Source of the DNA: Macrocybe gigantea
Lineage: Eukaryota > Basidiomycota > Agaricomycetes > Agaricales > Callistosporiaceae
Reading direction: 5' to 3'
DNA: 64,000 nt
Assembly: GCA_011319805.1 (NCBI GenBank)
Contig: SJRY01000171.1
Coordinates: forward strand, 1 to 64,000
Each line of letters opens with the position of its first letter. Positions within the stretch are counted from its first letter, which is position 1. Below the pieces are notes generated by a model, which was given only the letters and a program-made list of their open reading frames with translations, was not told where the DNA came from and ran no database searches. This document shows positions 23,774-35,143 of this stretch, in pieces. The translations under genes and the position numbers were made by a program.

Positions 23774-26007
23774 TCACATGTTCAACTCGCGCGCCAAGCT
23801 GTGCCAGAACGCGCATCTAGAGGCCAGGGCGTCGTTCACCGATTCGAGTCCGACCTCGCCAGGTTGGAGCAGAATGCGAGGGCTCCCCTCAATCGAGTCA
23901 ACGGGCTATGGAAAGGAAAGGCGATGTGGCGTGGTTCACACGTCAGTCGCTCGCTCCAGACCTTTGAGCATGATCACGCTCACCTTCCACAAGTCCAAAG
24001 GCTGATCTCGAGCGGTAGGCCTACCCGAAGCGACGAAGCTCGTCCACAGATCTCTCATGTCTTGGAACAGCTTCTTGTCGTTATCGTCCGCGGGAGTCGA
24101 GCCGAAGAACGCAGCCAACTCTGCGCTGTGGGTCGAGCCCAGCGTAGGGTTGTTGTAGCTATTGGTGTGACGAGTGAGCGTTCGGTTTCATTCTTGAAAA
24201 GAAAATAACAGCTCAACTGGTAGTGGAACGCTGGCAAACCCTTTGCGTGCGCAGCGCCTGTGATTAAGGCTGCCGAGCAGATGTACCGCATCTCCCCGTA
24301 CATCTGCTGCCCCTGGAGGCTGAACGAGCCCTTGTAGTCGCTCAGCGGGTAAAACTCCCTCACGGCACGCTCGAACGACGCATCGGTGAACGAGGCAAAT
24401 TGGCCCCGGATGAAGTTGTACACCGTCGTTTCCGTAGCGTTCGGCATGGACGTGTTGGCGGACGCGTCACGCAAGGACGCGGACCAGTTTGCGCCCTCGT
24501 CCGAGTTGGAACTGGTCAATAACAGATGTGTGAGAAAGTCAAAGTCGTGACATGGCTGTTTTCGATGACGCTTCGTACCCGAAAAGGACCGGAACGTGGG
24601 CAAAATGACCAGCCTGGAAAGCTTCGACTGGTCTTTCTTTAAGGAACGACCCGCCTATTATAGGCGCAAAGGCGAACAAAGTCGCAGGCCGAGCATTGAT
24701 CGTCAGCCCGCCCGCACTCGTCAACTGCGCACTGCTGGCGGCCCTCAAGCAGCCCATAGCGTTCGTCGAGTTGCCACATCCGCTAAACGTTACACAGTCA
24801 ACAAGGCCAGCACATAAGAGGAAGCACGTCTAAACGTACGCAAACGAAGCAAATTGTTTGAACAAGGTTTGGGGATATGGGTCATTGAAGGACGGAAGGA
24901 AATTGATCGAGGGGCTGTCGCCCATTGCAGCGCGGAACAGCCTTCGTTATTTCCGCCATTTCCAAGAAGCTGCCAACCCGATCAGCTCTTGAAAAGGGAG
25001 TTGACGTACTCATTTTTCTCACATGAAACATCGTCGAACCAGCGCCGGCTGACTGACCCCATATCGTGACGCGTCTATGGTTGCGTTGATTGGTGGATGC
25101 ACAGGGCCGCAAAGTGTATGAAACCACTCACTTCGGGTCTCCGCCAAACTTTGATATGTACCGCTGCACCCAGCGAAGGGCGGAACGCTGAAATGATGTC
25201 ACGGTCGGGCGGTCAATTCCTGACGTAGGAGCAGGACGTCGCATCTTACCTGGTCGAGAAGGCCGGCGTTCAAGACACCATCTCGTTGGACGTCGGATCC
25301 GCCCAGGAAGCCAAACTGGCCGAGCCTGTATTCGAACGAGACGAAGATGACCTTTTGTTGTGACGTGCGCAGCAGCATGTTGGGCGAGACGTCGTGCGTG
25401 CTTCCACCCTGGAATCCTCCTCCTGTATCCCAGCATCGAATACGAAATTCCAAGGACATTTACGAGCCATCTCTCACCGTGGAACCACACCATGACAGGG
25501 AGCTTCCCGTTCGTCGAGTTCGTTATCGGAACGTAGACCTGACCCAGAAAACGTCAGAGATGCGCTCTGCGATGGAAATTGAAGGTAGTCACATTCCCAA
25601 AAAGACAGTCTTCAGAGGCACCGGAGCTTGGCTGCGTCTGCGTAGCTTGAATACATCGATTTCCAAACTACTGCCCCTTCTTAGAAATCGGACACGAGAT
25701 GGGGTTACTGTGCATACCTTCGTTGCGTCGACGTCCCCAAGATGCTGTGTAGGTGGCGACACTGGTGCGCGCCAACGATGCTCTCCGACAGGCGCGTCAG
25801 CGTAACGAATGCCTTTGTATGAAACGATCTGGGTCGCATCGTCCCTTGCACCGTGGAATGTGCCGTCTTCAACGGCCCGTCAGTTTTTCTGCGGAACAAA
25901 AATTCGCTTCACACACAGTCCAATGTCACTTTAGGTCCCGCCGCAGCGCTTATGGCCACTCCATGGAGAGATGCGAGCAGGAGGGTGACGGAAAGAAGTG
26001 TAAACAT
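23774..26007 (-). CDS. Secreted type-B carboxylesterase/lipase
   Basis: Extracellular alpha/beta-hydrolase that cleaves carboxylic esters. The start at 26007 gives the signal peptide MFTLLSVTLLLASLHGVAIS. The mature part begins GPKVTLDYGTFHGARDDATQ, with YKGIRYADAPVGEHRW and SEDCLFGN (disulfide Cys). Further exons give the oxyanion hole HGGGFQGG, the nucleophile elbow GQSAG (about 25,050), a SNSDEG segment carrying the likely catalytic Glu, and GSTHSAE with the likely catalytic His. About ten introns join cleanly. One base is missing near 24,940 (GGC for GGCC) before LFRAAMGDSPS. The end is SLARELNM at 23774. Its upstream region borders the palindromic duplication, and a 72-bp part of it is repeated inverted at 26,875-26,944. 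Confidence 0.87.
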
Positions 26008-26265
26008 CAGTCATGGTGATAATGACGGTGGAGGTCGAGAAGAAAATGGTGAGCGTGGAATGAAGGCATGATATGCATGCAAAGAGAAGCTGTGCGCGGA
26101 CGACCGTGTTTGAGTATTTCATCGCCATAGATGTCCCAAGGTTCCCTGTTTGATGTAACTCCGTGTACCCGAAATTGTCCATGTGATCAAACGTTTGCGG
26201 CATCGAGGACTTCAAAGGCGGGCCGGCATAAGGATTGCCACATAACGGGTTCTATGATCTAGTGT

Positions 26266-26337
26266 ATTTAAGGTATGGTACGCGTCTCTTTCCTGGAAGA
26301 AAATACACACAATGAGCGACGAATAAAATAACCAGCG
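26266..26337 (+). repeat. Small inverted repeat, left arm, in the carboxylesterase upstream region
   Basis: This 72-bp stretch starts at atttaaggtatgg and ends gaataaaataaccagcg. It reappears as a reverse complement at 26875-26944 with only a short difference in the middle. It abuts the first 537-bp core exactly. Confidence 0.85.
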
Positions 26338-26874
26338 CAAGGCTCAGCGAGGAGCAGTTGTCACATAGAATCAAAACGTTGGAGCTGTTGGATCATCGTT
26401 ATTTAGATGCCGACGTTTGGGACATTTGTGGAGGTTGATGCAATTATGTGACCCCGAAGTCGCTGTTAAAACATCGCATGTTCGTGATGAGCTGTCATCG
26501 GCCATTGACACGTTTCGACGCTAAACGGGCTTGTGAAGAATGCACAATCTGTATGCCAAATTACACAGACTCTTATCCCAAAGACTTCAAGACTTCCATT
26601 GCTACTGGCCGGTTAAAGCACTGAGTCATGGGGTGTGGTTCATGCTGAAACATGCAGAAAATATATCAACGTCTGGCGGGCCGAATGAGCGCGGTGATTC
26701 GGGAATACGTTGCGCATTCCTCAGGCAATAATTGTGGTTCGACTTGGATTTTTAAAATGCCAGAAAGAGAAGTAGCTTGACTGAACTGCTCAGGTTCGTG
26801 CTGCAGAAGATGATGGGTATACGGAGGCCGCAAAACCAGCGAGCGAGTCCGGAGCAGCTCGTCCATCTAAGCAA
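26338..26874 (+). repeat. Core repeat, copy 1 (537 bp)
   Basis: The segment from caaggctcagcgagg to gatctaagcaa-like ending occurs again, in the same orientation, at 29289-29813. The copies differ by a few substitutions and a ~12-bp indel near 26,490. No terminal inverted repeat, protein motif or obvious target duplication is seen. Each copy sits at the centre of a different inverted repeat, and the arms stop exactly at its ends. It may be a small non-autonomous mobile element or a recombination junction; I cannot assign a class. Confidence 0.8.
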
Positions 26875-26944
26875 CGCTGGTTATTTTATTCGTCGCTCAT
26901 TGTGTCTCTCCTTCCAGGAAAGAGACGCGTACCATACCTTAAAT
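26875..26944 (-). repeat. Small inverted repeat, right arm
   Basis: Reverse complement of 26266-26337. It ends where the 3' flank of the second MFS copy begins (gccccaatg), so the small arm and the large palindrome arm touch. Confidence 0.85.
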
Positions 26945-29288
26945 GCCCCAATGATCTCAGTCTATCGCGAGTGTGCGACGAACATTTCTAGAGTCCGTGC
27001 TAACGGAAGTTCAAACCGCATCCACACCGACAGTCGTTTCTCACTCTCGATCTCGCTCGATCGTTTTTCGACGGGCGTCACGGTGATCGTCTCAACTCCA
27101 TTTTTCACTTCGTTTTCACTCGATCGCTTCTCCACCGGCGTCGCAGAAACCGTCTGTGCGCCCTCTTGCGCATCTGGAGCTTTTATCGTCGCGGCGATGC
27201 CACCTTCATATCCGAACCACGTCCGGCGCTGACAGTGCGGTCCGCGGAGGAAGAGAAAGACGAACTGGAGGCCGTACCACCCGAGGTTGAGCGCTGCGCC
27301 CGGTCTCCAGCCATAGCGGACGAACACGGTCGTGCCAACCGGCGTTCCGATGACCTGGCCGATGAAGAACTGCCCAATCACCGCGTTAGGGGCATCACGC
27401 GAGCGGAAGAGTTGTACCCACCGAAAGGATCAGAACCGCGTTCAACCGCGCCCTCGCTGACGCGTCGATGCTGGTTGATGATGCAGGTCAGCAAATAAGA
27501 AAGCTAGACACAGCTGAAAGACGGGCATACGCGAAAACGGCTGCGGACAGAGAGACTTGCAACATCTGACGGAACACGTCGATGCCTATGGTTGCAATCA
27601 CCACTGCGGCCACGTTGATGCCGCCCGCCCACTTGGATGCTCTGTGAGATAGTGCCACCTACGAGTGCCACCAAGGTAGCGTGCCAGGGGTTCAGCTTGT
27701 CAATCAGCCTCCCTAGGACCGGGCTCATGGCAACTCCAGCCATTCCTACGAAGCCAAACAATCCGATGACCAATCTACAGTAAGTCCGACCGGGTGAACC
27801 TCGTATCCAAAACGCCGGAGATAATCACAAAGACGTACGTCGAATAATGATAAGGGGGACCGCCGAGCAGGAACGTCAGCGTGACCCAAAAGTTGGCGAA
27901 GCAAGCCGCGTTGGCGAGGTTGATGAGTGAGGCTTGAATCAACAAGGGTTCCGTGAATGCAAATTTGACCATGGACCATAAGATCTGTAGGTACGTCATG
28001 TGCTTATTTTTGGAAGGGTAGTCAGGTATCATCCAATAGCTCCCAAAGAGGATGAATGCTTGAGTCCCGATCGCCAGGTAGTAAACAACGCGCCATGTCG
28101 TGAACTCTGCTATTATTCCAGCTAGAACACGGGCCGCCAGGACACCAAGAAGTAGACCGGACAAGACCACTGATATCGCCGATGCTCGACTTTCCGGAGG
28201 AGCAAGATCTGCGGCAAGAGGAAGCAAGACCTGAGGTGTGACTGACACCATGCCAATAAGGAAGGAAAGCGCTTCGAAAGCCCGCAGCTTGTTTGTTACG
28301 GCGAGACCGATTGAGAAGGTCATCGAAAGTGTGATGAGACTAAGAAGCAGCTGCCGTCGTCTAAGGAGATCGCCGAGGGGTGTAATAAAAAGTAACCCGC
28401 ATGCATATCTATATCGACAATCAGAATAACATCTCCATCTATAGGTGATGCACGCACCCAGCTTGTATTAGCGTAGGAATGCTGTTTCGAAATCAGCTGA
28501 TGGATCAGTGATTGGGTAGGAAAAGGACTGACATGGATACTTGGTTGTAGGATACATTAAACGACTCCGAAAATTGGACTGTGAAAGTGAGCAAATGAGC
28601 AGCCCAATAATTCGAAGACGGTGGAACATACTTAGAAGGGGTTGGACGTAGTATAAATTTGCGACCGCTGCAAGATTGAGCCTGTGAGACGGCGAAGACT
28701 TGGTGAGCAAAACCCTTACTGAACGTGCTGGCAATGCCAAACGCAATATTCAGCACCACCCCAAAATGAAATGGCTTGTCGGGATCATGCCGCAGGCGTC
28801 TTGGAATTGGAAGAACCCCAAAGTCCTTTGAGCGGAATGGCTTGGTGTTCAGAGGATCACCAAACCCGTCGTCTGTTTTGTTAAAAATTTGAGCAGACTG
28901 TTCAGTTATGGATGTCGTCGCTGTGTTGGGTGCGGTCATGGCAGAACGTGGCAACTATGACCTAATTTTTGAGAGCCTGTAAGAATCGTTATCGCTCTGT
29001 GGAACGTGTGTACGCCTCGTTCTAAACTTACCTCGGCAACTCGTCTCCCAAGTTCCAATCGCTTGATTGTCGCTGAACATTCTATATATACTATGGCACG
29101 CCTTGCGTGTTGTATCGCTGCCGAATGAAAAGAAACCCATTCCAGGCCGTTCAGAATATATCCGAATTGATGGATGAGGGATGTAAGTTCACCCACAAGC
29201 CAAATAAGGAGAATTGAGGTGGCTGTGCAGTAGAGCTTATTCAGCCTATCGCTGAATCAGCAACCTAAATTAGGAAATGATTGACAAC
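26942..29288 (-). repeat. Large palindrome, left arm (2.35 kb)
   Basis: Near-identical reverse complement of 29814-32159. It contains all of MFS copy 2, its promoter and its 3' flank, and ends at ttgacaac next to core copy 2. The few substitutions suggest recent duplication. Confidence 0.88.
26962..28939 (-). pseudogene. MFS transporter copy 2, probably inactivated
   Basis: Inverted duplicate of MFS copy 3 with the same exon layout. The start is MTAPNTATTSITEQ at 28939, then FGVLPIPRRLRHDPDKPF, ANLYYVQPLL, PLGDLLRRRQLLLSL, PLAADLAPPESRASAISVVL and WRVVYYLA. Compared with copy 3 it has lost two bases in the GGC repeat near 27,626, which turns VGGGGIN into a shifted frame, and one A near 27,030, which replaces the last residues and moves the stop to 26962. 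Neither change is a simple homopolymer shortening, unlike the breaks in the other genes, so real inactivation is more likely. If expressed it would lose the last third of the permease. Confidence 0.65.
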
Positions 29289-29813
29289 CAAGGCTCAGCG
29301 AGGAGCAGTTGTCACATAGAATCAAAACGTTGGAGCTGTTAGATCATCGTTATTTAGATGCCGACGTTTAGGACGTTTGTGGAGGTTGATGCAATTATGT
29401 GACCCCGAAGTTGCTCTTAAAACATCGTATATTCGTGACGAATTGACACGTTTCGATGCTAAACGGGCTTGTGAAGAATGCACAATCTGTATGCCAAATT
29501 ACACAGACTCTTATCCCAAAGACTTCAAGACTTGCACTGCTACTGGCCGGTTAAAGCACTGAGTCATGGGGTGTGGTTCATGCTGAAACATGCAGAAAAT
29601 ATATCAACATCTGGCGGGCCGAATGAGCGCGGTGATTCGGGAATACGTTGCGCATTCCTCAGGCAATAATTGTGGTTCGAGCTGGATTTTTAAAATGCCA
29701 GAAAGAGAAGTAGCTTGACTGAACTGCTCAGCTTCATGCTGCAGAAGATGATGGGTATACGGAGGCTGCAAAACCAGCGAGCGAGTGCGGATGCGGCTCG
29801 TCGATCTAAGCAA
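29289..29813 (+). repeat. Core repeat, copy 2 (525 bp), spacer of the large palindrome
   Basis: Direct copy of 26338-26874. It forms the loop between the two 2.35-kb arms. Flanks are ttgacaac before and gttgccaat after, which are reverse complements of each other except for one base. No coding potential is recognised. Confidence 0.8.
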
Positions 29814-32159
29814 GTTGCCAATCATTTCCTAATTTAAGTTGCTGATTCAGCGATAGGCTGAATAAGCTCTACTGCACAGCCACTTAAATGCTCCTTATTT
29901 GGCCTGTGGGTGAACTTTTATCCCTCATCCATCAATGCGGGTTTCTTTCCATTGGGCAGCGATACAGCACGCAAGGCGTGCCACAGTATATATAGAATGC
30001 CGAGTCATCCATATTTTGGAGCGGCGAAAAGGCGACAATCAAGCGATTGGAACTTGGGAGACGAGTTGCCGAGGTAAGTTTAGAACGAGGCGTACACACG
30101 TTCCACAGAGCGATAACGATTCTTACAGGCTCTCAAAAATTAGGTCATAGTCGCCACATTCCGCCATGACCGCACCCAACACAGCGACGACATCCGTGAC
30201 TGAACAGTCTGCTCAAATTTTTAACAAAACAGACAACGAGTTTGGTGATCCTCTAAACACCAAGCCACTGCGCTCAAAGGACTTTGGGGTTCTTCCAATT
30301 CCAAGACGCCTGCGGCATGATCCCGACAAGCCATTTCATTTTGGGGTGGTGCTGAATATTGCGTTTGGCATTGCCAGCACGTTCAGTAAGGGTTTTGCTC
30401 ACCAAGTCTTCGCCGTCTCACAGGCTCAATCTTGCAGCGGTCGCAAATTTATACTACGTCCAACCCCTTCTAAGTATGTTCCACCGTCTTAGAATTATTG
30501 GGCTGCTCATTTGCTCACTTTCACAGTCCAATTTTCGGAGTCGTTTAATGTATCCTACAACCAAGTATCCATGTCAGTCCTTTTCCTACCTGATCACCGA
30601 TTCATCAGCTGATTCCGAAACAGCATTCCTACGCTAATACAAGCTGGGTGCGTGCATTATCTATGATGGAGACATCATTCTGATTGTTGGTATAGGTTTG
30701 CATGCGGGTTACTTTTTATTACACCCCTCGGTGACCTCCTTAGACGAAGGCAGCTCGTTCTTGTTCTCATTGCACTTTCGATGGCCTTCTCAATCGGTCT
30801 CGCTGTAACAAACAAGCTGCGGGCTTTCGAAGCGCTTTCCTTCCTTATTGGCATGGTGTCAGTCACACCTCAGGTCCTCCTTCCTCTTGCCGCAGATCTT
30901 GCTCCTCCAGAACGTCGAGCGTCAGCGATATCAGTCGTTTTGTCTGGTCTACTTTTTGGTGTCCTGGCAGCCCGTGTTCTAGCTGGAATAATAGCAGAGT
31001 TCACGACATGGCGCGTTGTTTACTACCTGGCGATCGGGACTCAAGCATTCATCCTCTTTGGGAGCTATTGGATGATACCTGACTACCCTTCCAAAAATAA
31101 GCACATGACGTACCTACAGATCTTATGGTCCATGGTCAAATTTGCATTCACGGAACCCTTGTTGATTCAAGCCTCACTCATCAACCTCGCCAACGCGGCT
31201 TGCTTCGCCAACTTTTGGGTCACGCTGACGTTCCTGCTCGGCGGTCCCCCTTATCATTATTCGACGTACGTCTTTGTGATTATCTCCGACGTTTTGGATA
31301 CGAGGTTCACTCGGTCGGGAACTTAGATTGGTCATCGGGTTGTTTGGCTTCGTAGGAATGGCTGGAGTTGCCATGAGCCCGATCCTAGGGAGGCTGATTG
31401 ACAAGCTGAACCCATGGCACGCTACCTTGGTGGCCCTCGTAGGTGGCACTATCTCACAGAGCATCCAAGTGGGCGGCGGCGGCATCAACGTGGCCGCAGT
31501 GGTGATTGCAACCATAGGCATCGATGTGTTCCGTCAGATGTTGCAAGTCTCTCTGTCCGCAGCCGTTTTCGCGTATGCCTGCCTTTCAGCTGTTTCTAGC
31601 TTATTTGCTGACCTGCATCGTCAACCAGCATCGATGCGTCAGCGAGGGCGCGGTTGAACGCAGTCTTGATCCTTTCGGTGGGTACAACTCTTCCGCTCGC
31701 GTGATGCCCCTAACGCGGTGATTGGGCAGTTCTTCATCGGCCAGGTCATCGGAACGCCGGTCGGCACTACCGTGTTCGTCCGCTACGGCTGGAGACCGGG
31801 CGCAGCGCTCAACCTCGGATGGTACGGCCTCCAGTTTGTCTTTCTCTTCCTCCGCGGACCGCACTGTCAGCGCCGGACGTGGTTCGGATACGAAGGTGGC
31901 ATCGCCGCGACGATAAAAGCGCCAGACGCGCAGGAGGGCACGCAGACGGTTTCTGCGACACCGATGGAGAAGCGGTCGAGTGAAAACGAAGTGAAAAATG
32001 GAGTTGAGACGATCACCGTGACGCCCGTCGAAAAACGATCGAGCGAGATCGAGAGTGAGAAACGACTGTCGGATGTGGATGCGGTTTGAACTTCCGTCAG
32101 CACGGACCCTGGAATTAATTCGTCGCACGCTCGCGATAGACCGAGGTCATTGGGGCATT
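29814..32159 (+). repeat. Large palindrome, right arm (2.35 kb)
   Basis: Reverse complement of 26942-29288, starting gttgccaatcatttcc and ending at ggggcatt. It carries MFS copy 3. Beyond 32159 similarity to the left flank stops abruptly. Confidence 0.88.
30166..32089 (+). CDS. MFS transporter (NepI/DHA1-like), copy 3, intact
   Basis: Twelve-helix major facilitator permease, about 480 residues, plasma membrane, probable efflux or uptake of a small molecule. All exons read through. The start is MTAPNTATTSVTEQ at 30166, then FGVLPIPRRLRHDPDKPF, ANLYYVQPLL, IPTLIQAGFACGLLFITPLG, DLLRRRQLVLVLIALSMAF, PLAADLAPPERRASAISVVL, ARVLAGIIAEFTTWRVVYYL, YHYSTLVIGLFGFVG, VGGGGINVAAVVIATIGID, IDASARARLNAVLILS, GQVIGTPVGTTVFVRYGWRP and RRTWFGYEGG. 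The polar tail ends LSDVDAV at 32089. Introns include 31,267-31,325 and one ending at 31,730. It is the best reference for correcting copies 1 and 2. The upstream part of the right arm holds its promoter. Confidence 0.9.
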
Positions 32160-33492
32160 CTTTTTGATAAGATGGATTGTAAATTTGGGGAAGTAACTGG
32201 CAGGTCCACTACGATGGTACTTTCGTCTCCAAGGGACCATCACTAGAAACCGAGGACAGACGACGGATCATTTGGGCAACGTTTCATTTTCATCAAGAAA
32301 CAAAGATTTAACATAACATATCAAACGTTGTCGTTGAAAGTAAAGACCCCATAACTGTTCGCCTAAAGGACACATCAAGAAAGTGATGAAAAAAAAAATG
32401 AAGTTGTGAAAGGAAAAAAAATGTTTGGAAGAAACGGCACAGGTATATAACACTTTGTTATCATTGCAAAACGAGTCGGGTAATAAAATAACAAGAATTC
32501 GGGAATCAAAAGTTGTCAAGATGGAAAGGATGAATGCAAAAGGAAGAAGGAAAAAGGGAATATAATGTAAAAAGAAAGAAGAAGTGGTCCACGACAGGAA
32601 GAGAGTTAAAAAGGCTTTGTTCTGTAGTTGAAAGAAAAAAAAAAACAGCAGACGGGACCAAAAACTGAAAACAAACGGGGTTGTAAAGGAGCGACGAGAA
32701 ACGTAAAGGACAGAAAGTGCTGGGACAAGAAAAAAGAGTATAAACGAGTGACTAGGAAAAACACCGGTGGATCCACGTCGAAGGTTTGAGCAAGACGACG
32801 AAGGCGATATGGAAAGAGGGGGGATGGACGGCAGACCCGACCGCCTGGGTTGAACGGCAGAGGCTCGACTACGCACGAGACGGCGAGGGAACCCCTACTG
32901 TACAAAAGCCAATAAAAGGGAGGACAACAATCAGAAAGACGACAGCAAGGAAAGCGGGGTAGAACGGTGGCAAAAACTTTGAACAGCTCGACAAACGTGG
33001 ACAGAGGGTATCAGCATGCGCATTGTCCGAGAATGGATTGGGAATAGTCGGACCGTGTAGAGCCTGCCTGTGCATGCGGGTGTAGCTGGAGCTGGAGACT
33101 TATGTACAGGACGTGCGCGAGTCGTGGTGGGTCCTCGTCGATGGATGGGTGAAAGAAATGGTGTGAACGAGGGGGTATTGACGATGGTGACGGCGATAGC
33201 AATGACGTGGACAGTCGTGCAAGGCAGGGGTGACGTGGGAGGAGGCGATGGTACAACGCAGATGGAATGATAAACAAGGGAAGAGTGGAAAGAGGAGAAA
33301 AAGGCAATGGAAGCAATTTCACCAAGATTGTAGAAACAAAGGAGGAGGGAAAGGGTACGAAATGCGGAAGCAAAGAACGCTAGTTGGGAGGGAGGGGCGT
33401 AGGCTGAATGGGAAGATGGCACGGACGAAGGAAAGACGGCGAGAAAAGGTAAACGATAGAAAGTCACCCATTCCAGAGTCTGTTCTGAACAT
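32160..33492. other. Convergent region, mostly 3' UTR of the membrane-protein gene
   Basis: About 1.3 kb. On the minus strand it is pyrimidine-rich and long open frames arise from the base composition. I see no domain and treat it as UTR and spacer. Confidence 0.45.
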
Positions 33493-35143
33493 TCAGCCAG
33501 ATCTCCCATGCCTATCTTGGATCGTGTCTTTGTCGCTCAACGTCTCGACTCGAACGCCCCGCTCGGACCTGACGCTCCTGATGTCTCTCCCCTCCTCCGC
33601 CAGCTCCCGGTTAATGATTTCATCCTCTTCCTCTCCCGATCCATGCCGCCGGTGGCTCAAGTGGCCGTCATCTTCATACTCCGCATCGTGGGGGAACTCG
33701 GGCTTCCGCAGCTTCTTTCTGAAAGCATCGGCCATGATCGCCGCGTCTGCACCGCTGAACGGCCCCTCGTTCCCTGCACTGCCAGCTCTCGAGATCGTTG
33801 ACGCACCATCGTGCATCACGACACTTCCACCCGGCGCGGCGGCTCCCATCCCACTACCCGCGCCTCCTCTGTCCACTATTCCGCTCCCTGCTACGCCGCT
33901 GCCTGGCCCTGCCAGGGCGCCGGTTGCACCAGCACCAGCGGCCGCGGCCATAAGCGCGCCGCCCGCCAAGAGGGGCGAGGATGGTCCACCAGCGTTGGCC
34001 ATCATCGGAGATGCAGAACCCATCGAGTTCCGGTTCGACGCGCGGTCGCTGTCCCTGCCATAACGCCTTGACCCATTCCGGACTCTCCTGATGATCATGA
34101 ACGCCAGTAGACATGTCGCGGCGATGGCGAGAAACCCAAGCACGACGATGACCGCAATTGCCCAGTGCGGAAAATCGTGGCTGGAGGCGTCTTGCTGCAC
34201 GCTACCCGGGCTAGAGGATGGAGAGGATGTTTCTGCACTAGAGCTAGAAAAGGTGCTGCGTGTCGACGTAAGTGCTGCTAGGCGTGATGAAGAGGCCGAC
34301 GCCACAGACGCGGAGGACATCGATGCTACGACAAATCGGCAAACGTCGTTTCTAAAGGCGCACATGTTAGTCGTGAAGAAAATGGACAAAGACGAGTGAT
34401 TGCGTGATACGCACGGACAGCGGTAAAGGTTGCCTGGGGAATTTGGTTGCCGTCTAGCGTCTTGTCGCTGCTAATAATGACCCAGTAAAAAGGGTAACTG
34501 ATGTTCTTCCCCTTCCAATTCGTTGCCCGCGAGCCCCACCACGAGTCATTGACTTGCACATTAATTCGGCCCGCCTGATCGCTCGGATTGATCTGTTTCG
34601 GCCAATGCAAGATCTGCTGTTGAGAGTCTCCATGGAAGAGGTAAATGTCGACGAGGTTCGCTTGCGTGATTTGAGGTCGGCGGGAGTTCCCTGAATGGAA
34701 AGAAAAAATTTGCAAGCATCGGTGAGTTATCAATTACGGCGGAAGGGCGGAGCTGCGTGTTTTACGTACAGACAAACGATGTCCACTGGTGTTGAGCAAC
34801 AGTCACATCGGATGTGGGAAAACACGATATAACATCGTTGCCGGATAGCAGCTGGCATGTCCGCAGAGCGTCGTCTACAACGAACCGAACAGTCATAAGT
34901 AGGTCCCCCTCTGCCTCTGACCAAAGGCGACGCACCGATCTCGCTTTGGTCCGCGACAACCTGGCGTGCAGACTTCGATGTGCGAGCACCTACAACAGCA
35001 CCGTCATTATCGACGTATACTACTCTTCTCCGCTTGGGCGACCGTCTCCTGTGAATGCCCGACAGGCTCGAAGAGTCTGATGAGCTGGCGACGGCAGGTG
35101 TCTGGATGGGCCATGGAGTGTTTTCAGATGGACGTGATGCCAT
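33493..35143 (-). CDS. Single-pass membrane protein with conserved basidiomycete ectodomain
   Basis: A protein of about 460 residues of unknown function. The start at 35143 (MASRPSENTPWPIQ) opens a polar Ser-rich part with RRRSPKRRRVVYVD. After introns comes a cysteine-containing domain, DDALRTCQLLSGNDVISCFP, TSDVTVAQHQWTSFVWNSRR, VDIYLFHGDSQQQILHW, RINVQVNDSWWG and SYPFYWVIISS, resembling secreted fungal ectodomains of the Ser/Thr-rich membrane-anchored type. A Ser/Thr linker precedes one clear membrane helix, HWAIAVIVVLGFLAIAATCL, then a basic stop-transfer (RRVRNGSRRYGRDSDR) and a Gly/Ala-rich cytosolic tail. No signal peptide is seen, so an upstream exon may be missing. One base is missing near 34,330 (CG for CGG on the plus strand). 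A cell-wall-sensor role is only a guess. Confidence 0.7.

Noticed and set aside
32931..33509. Long minus-strand frame of 192 codons
   Set aside because: It starts within the end of the membrane-protein gene in another frame and is Ser/Pro/Leu-rich because of pyrimidine-rich DNA; best read as 3' UTR.
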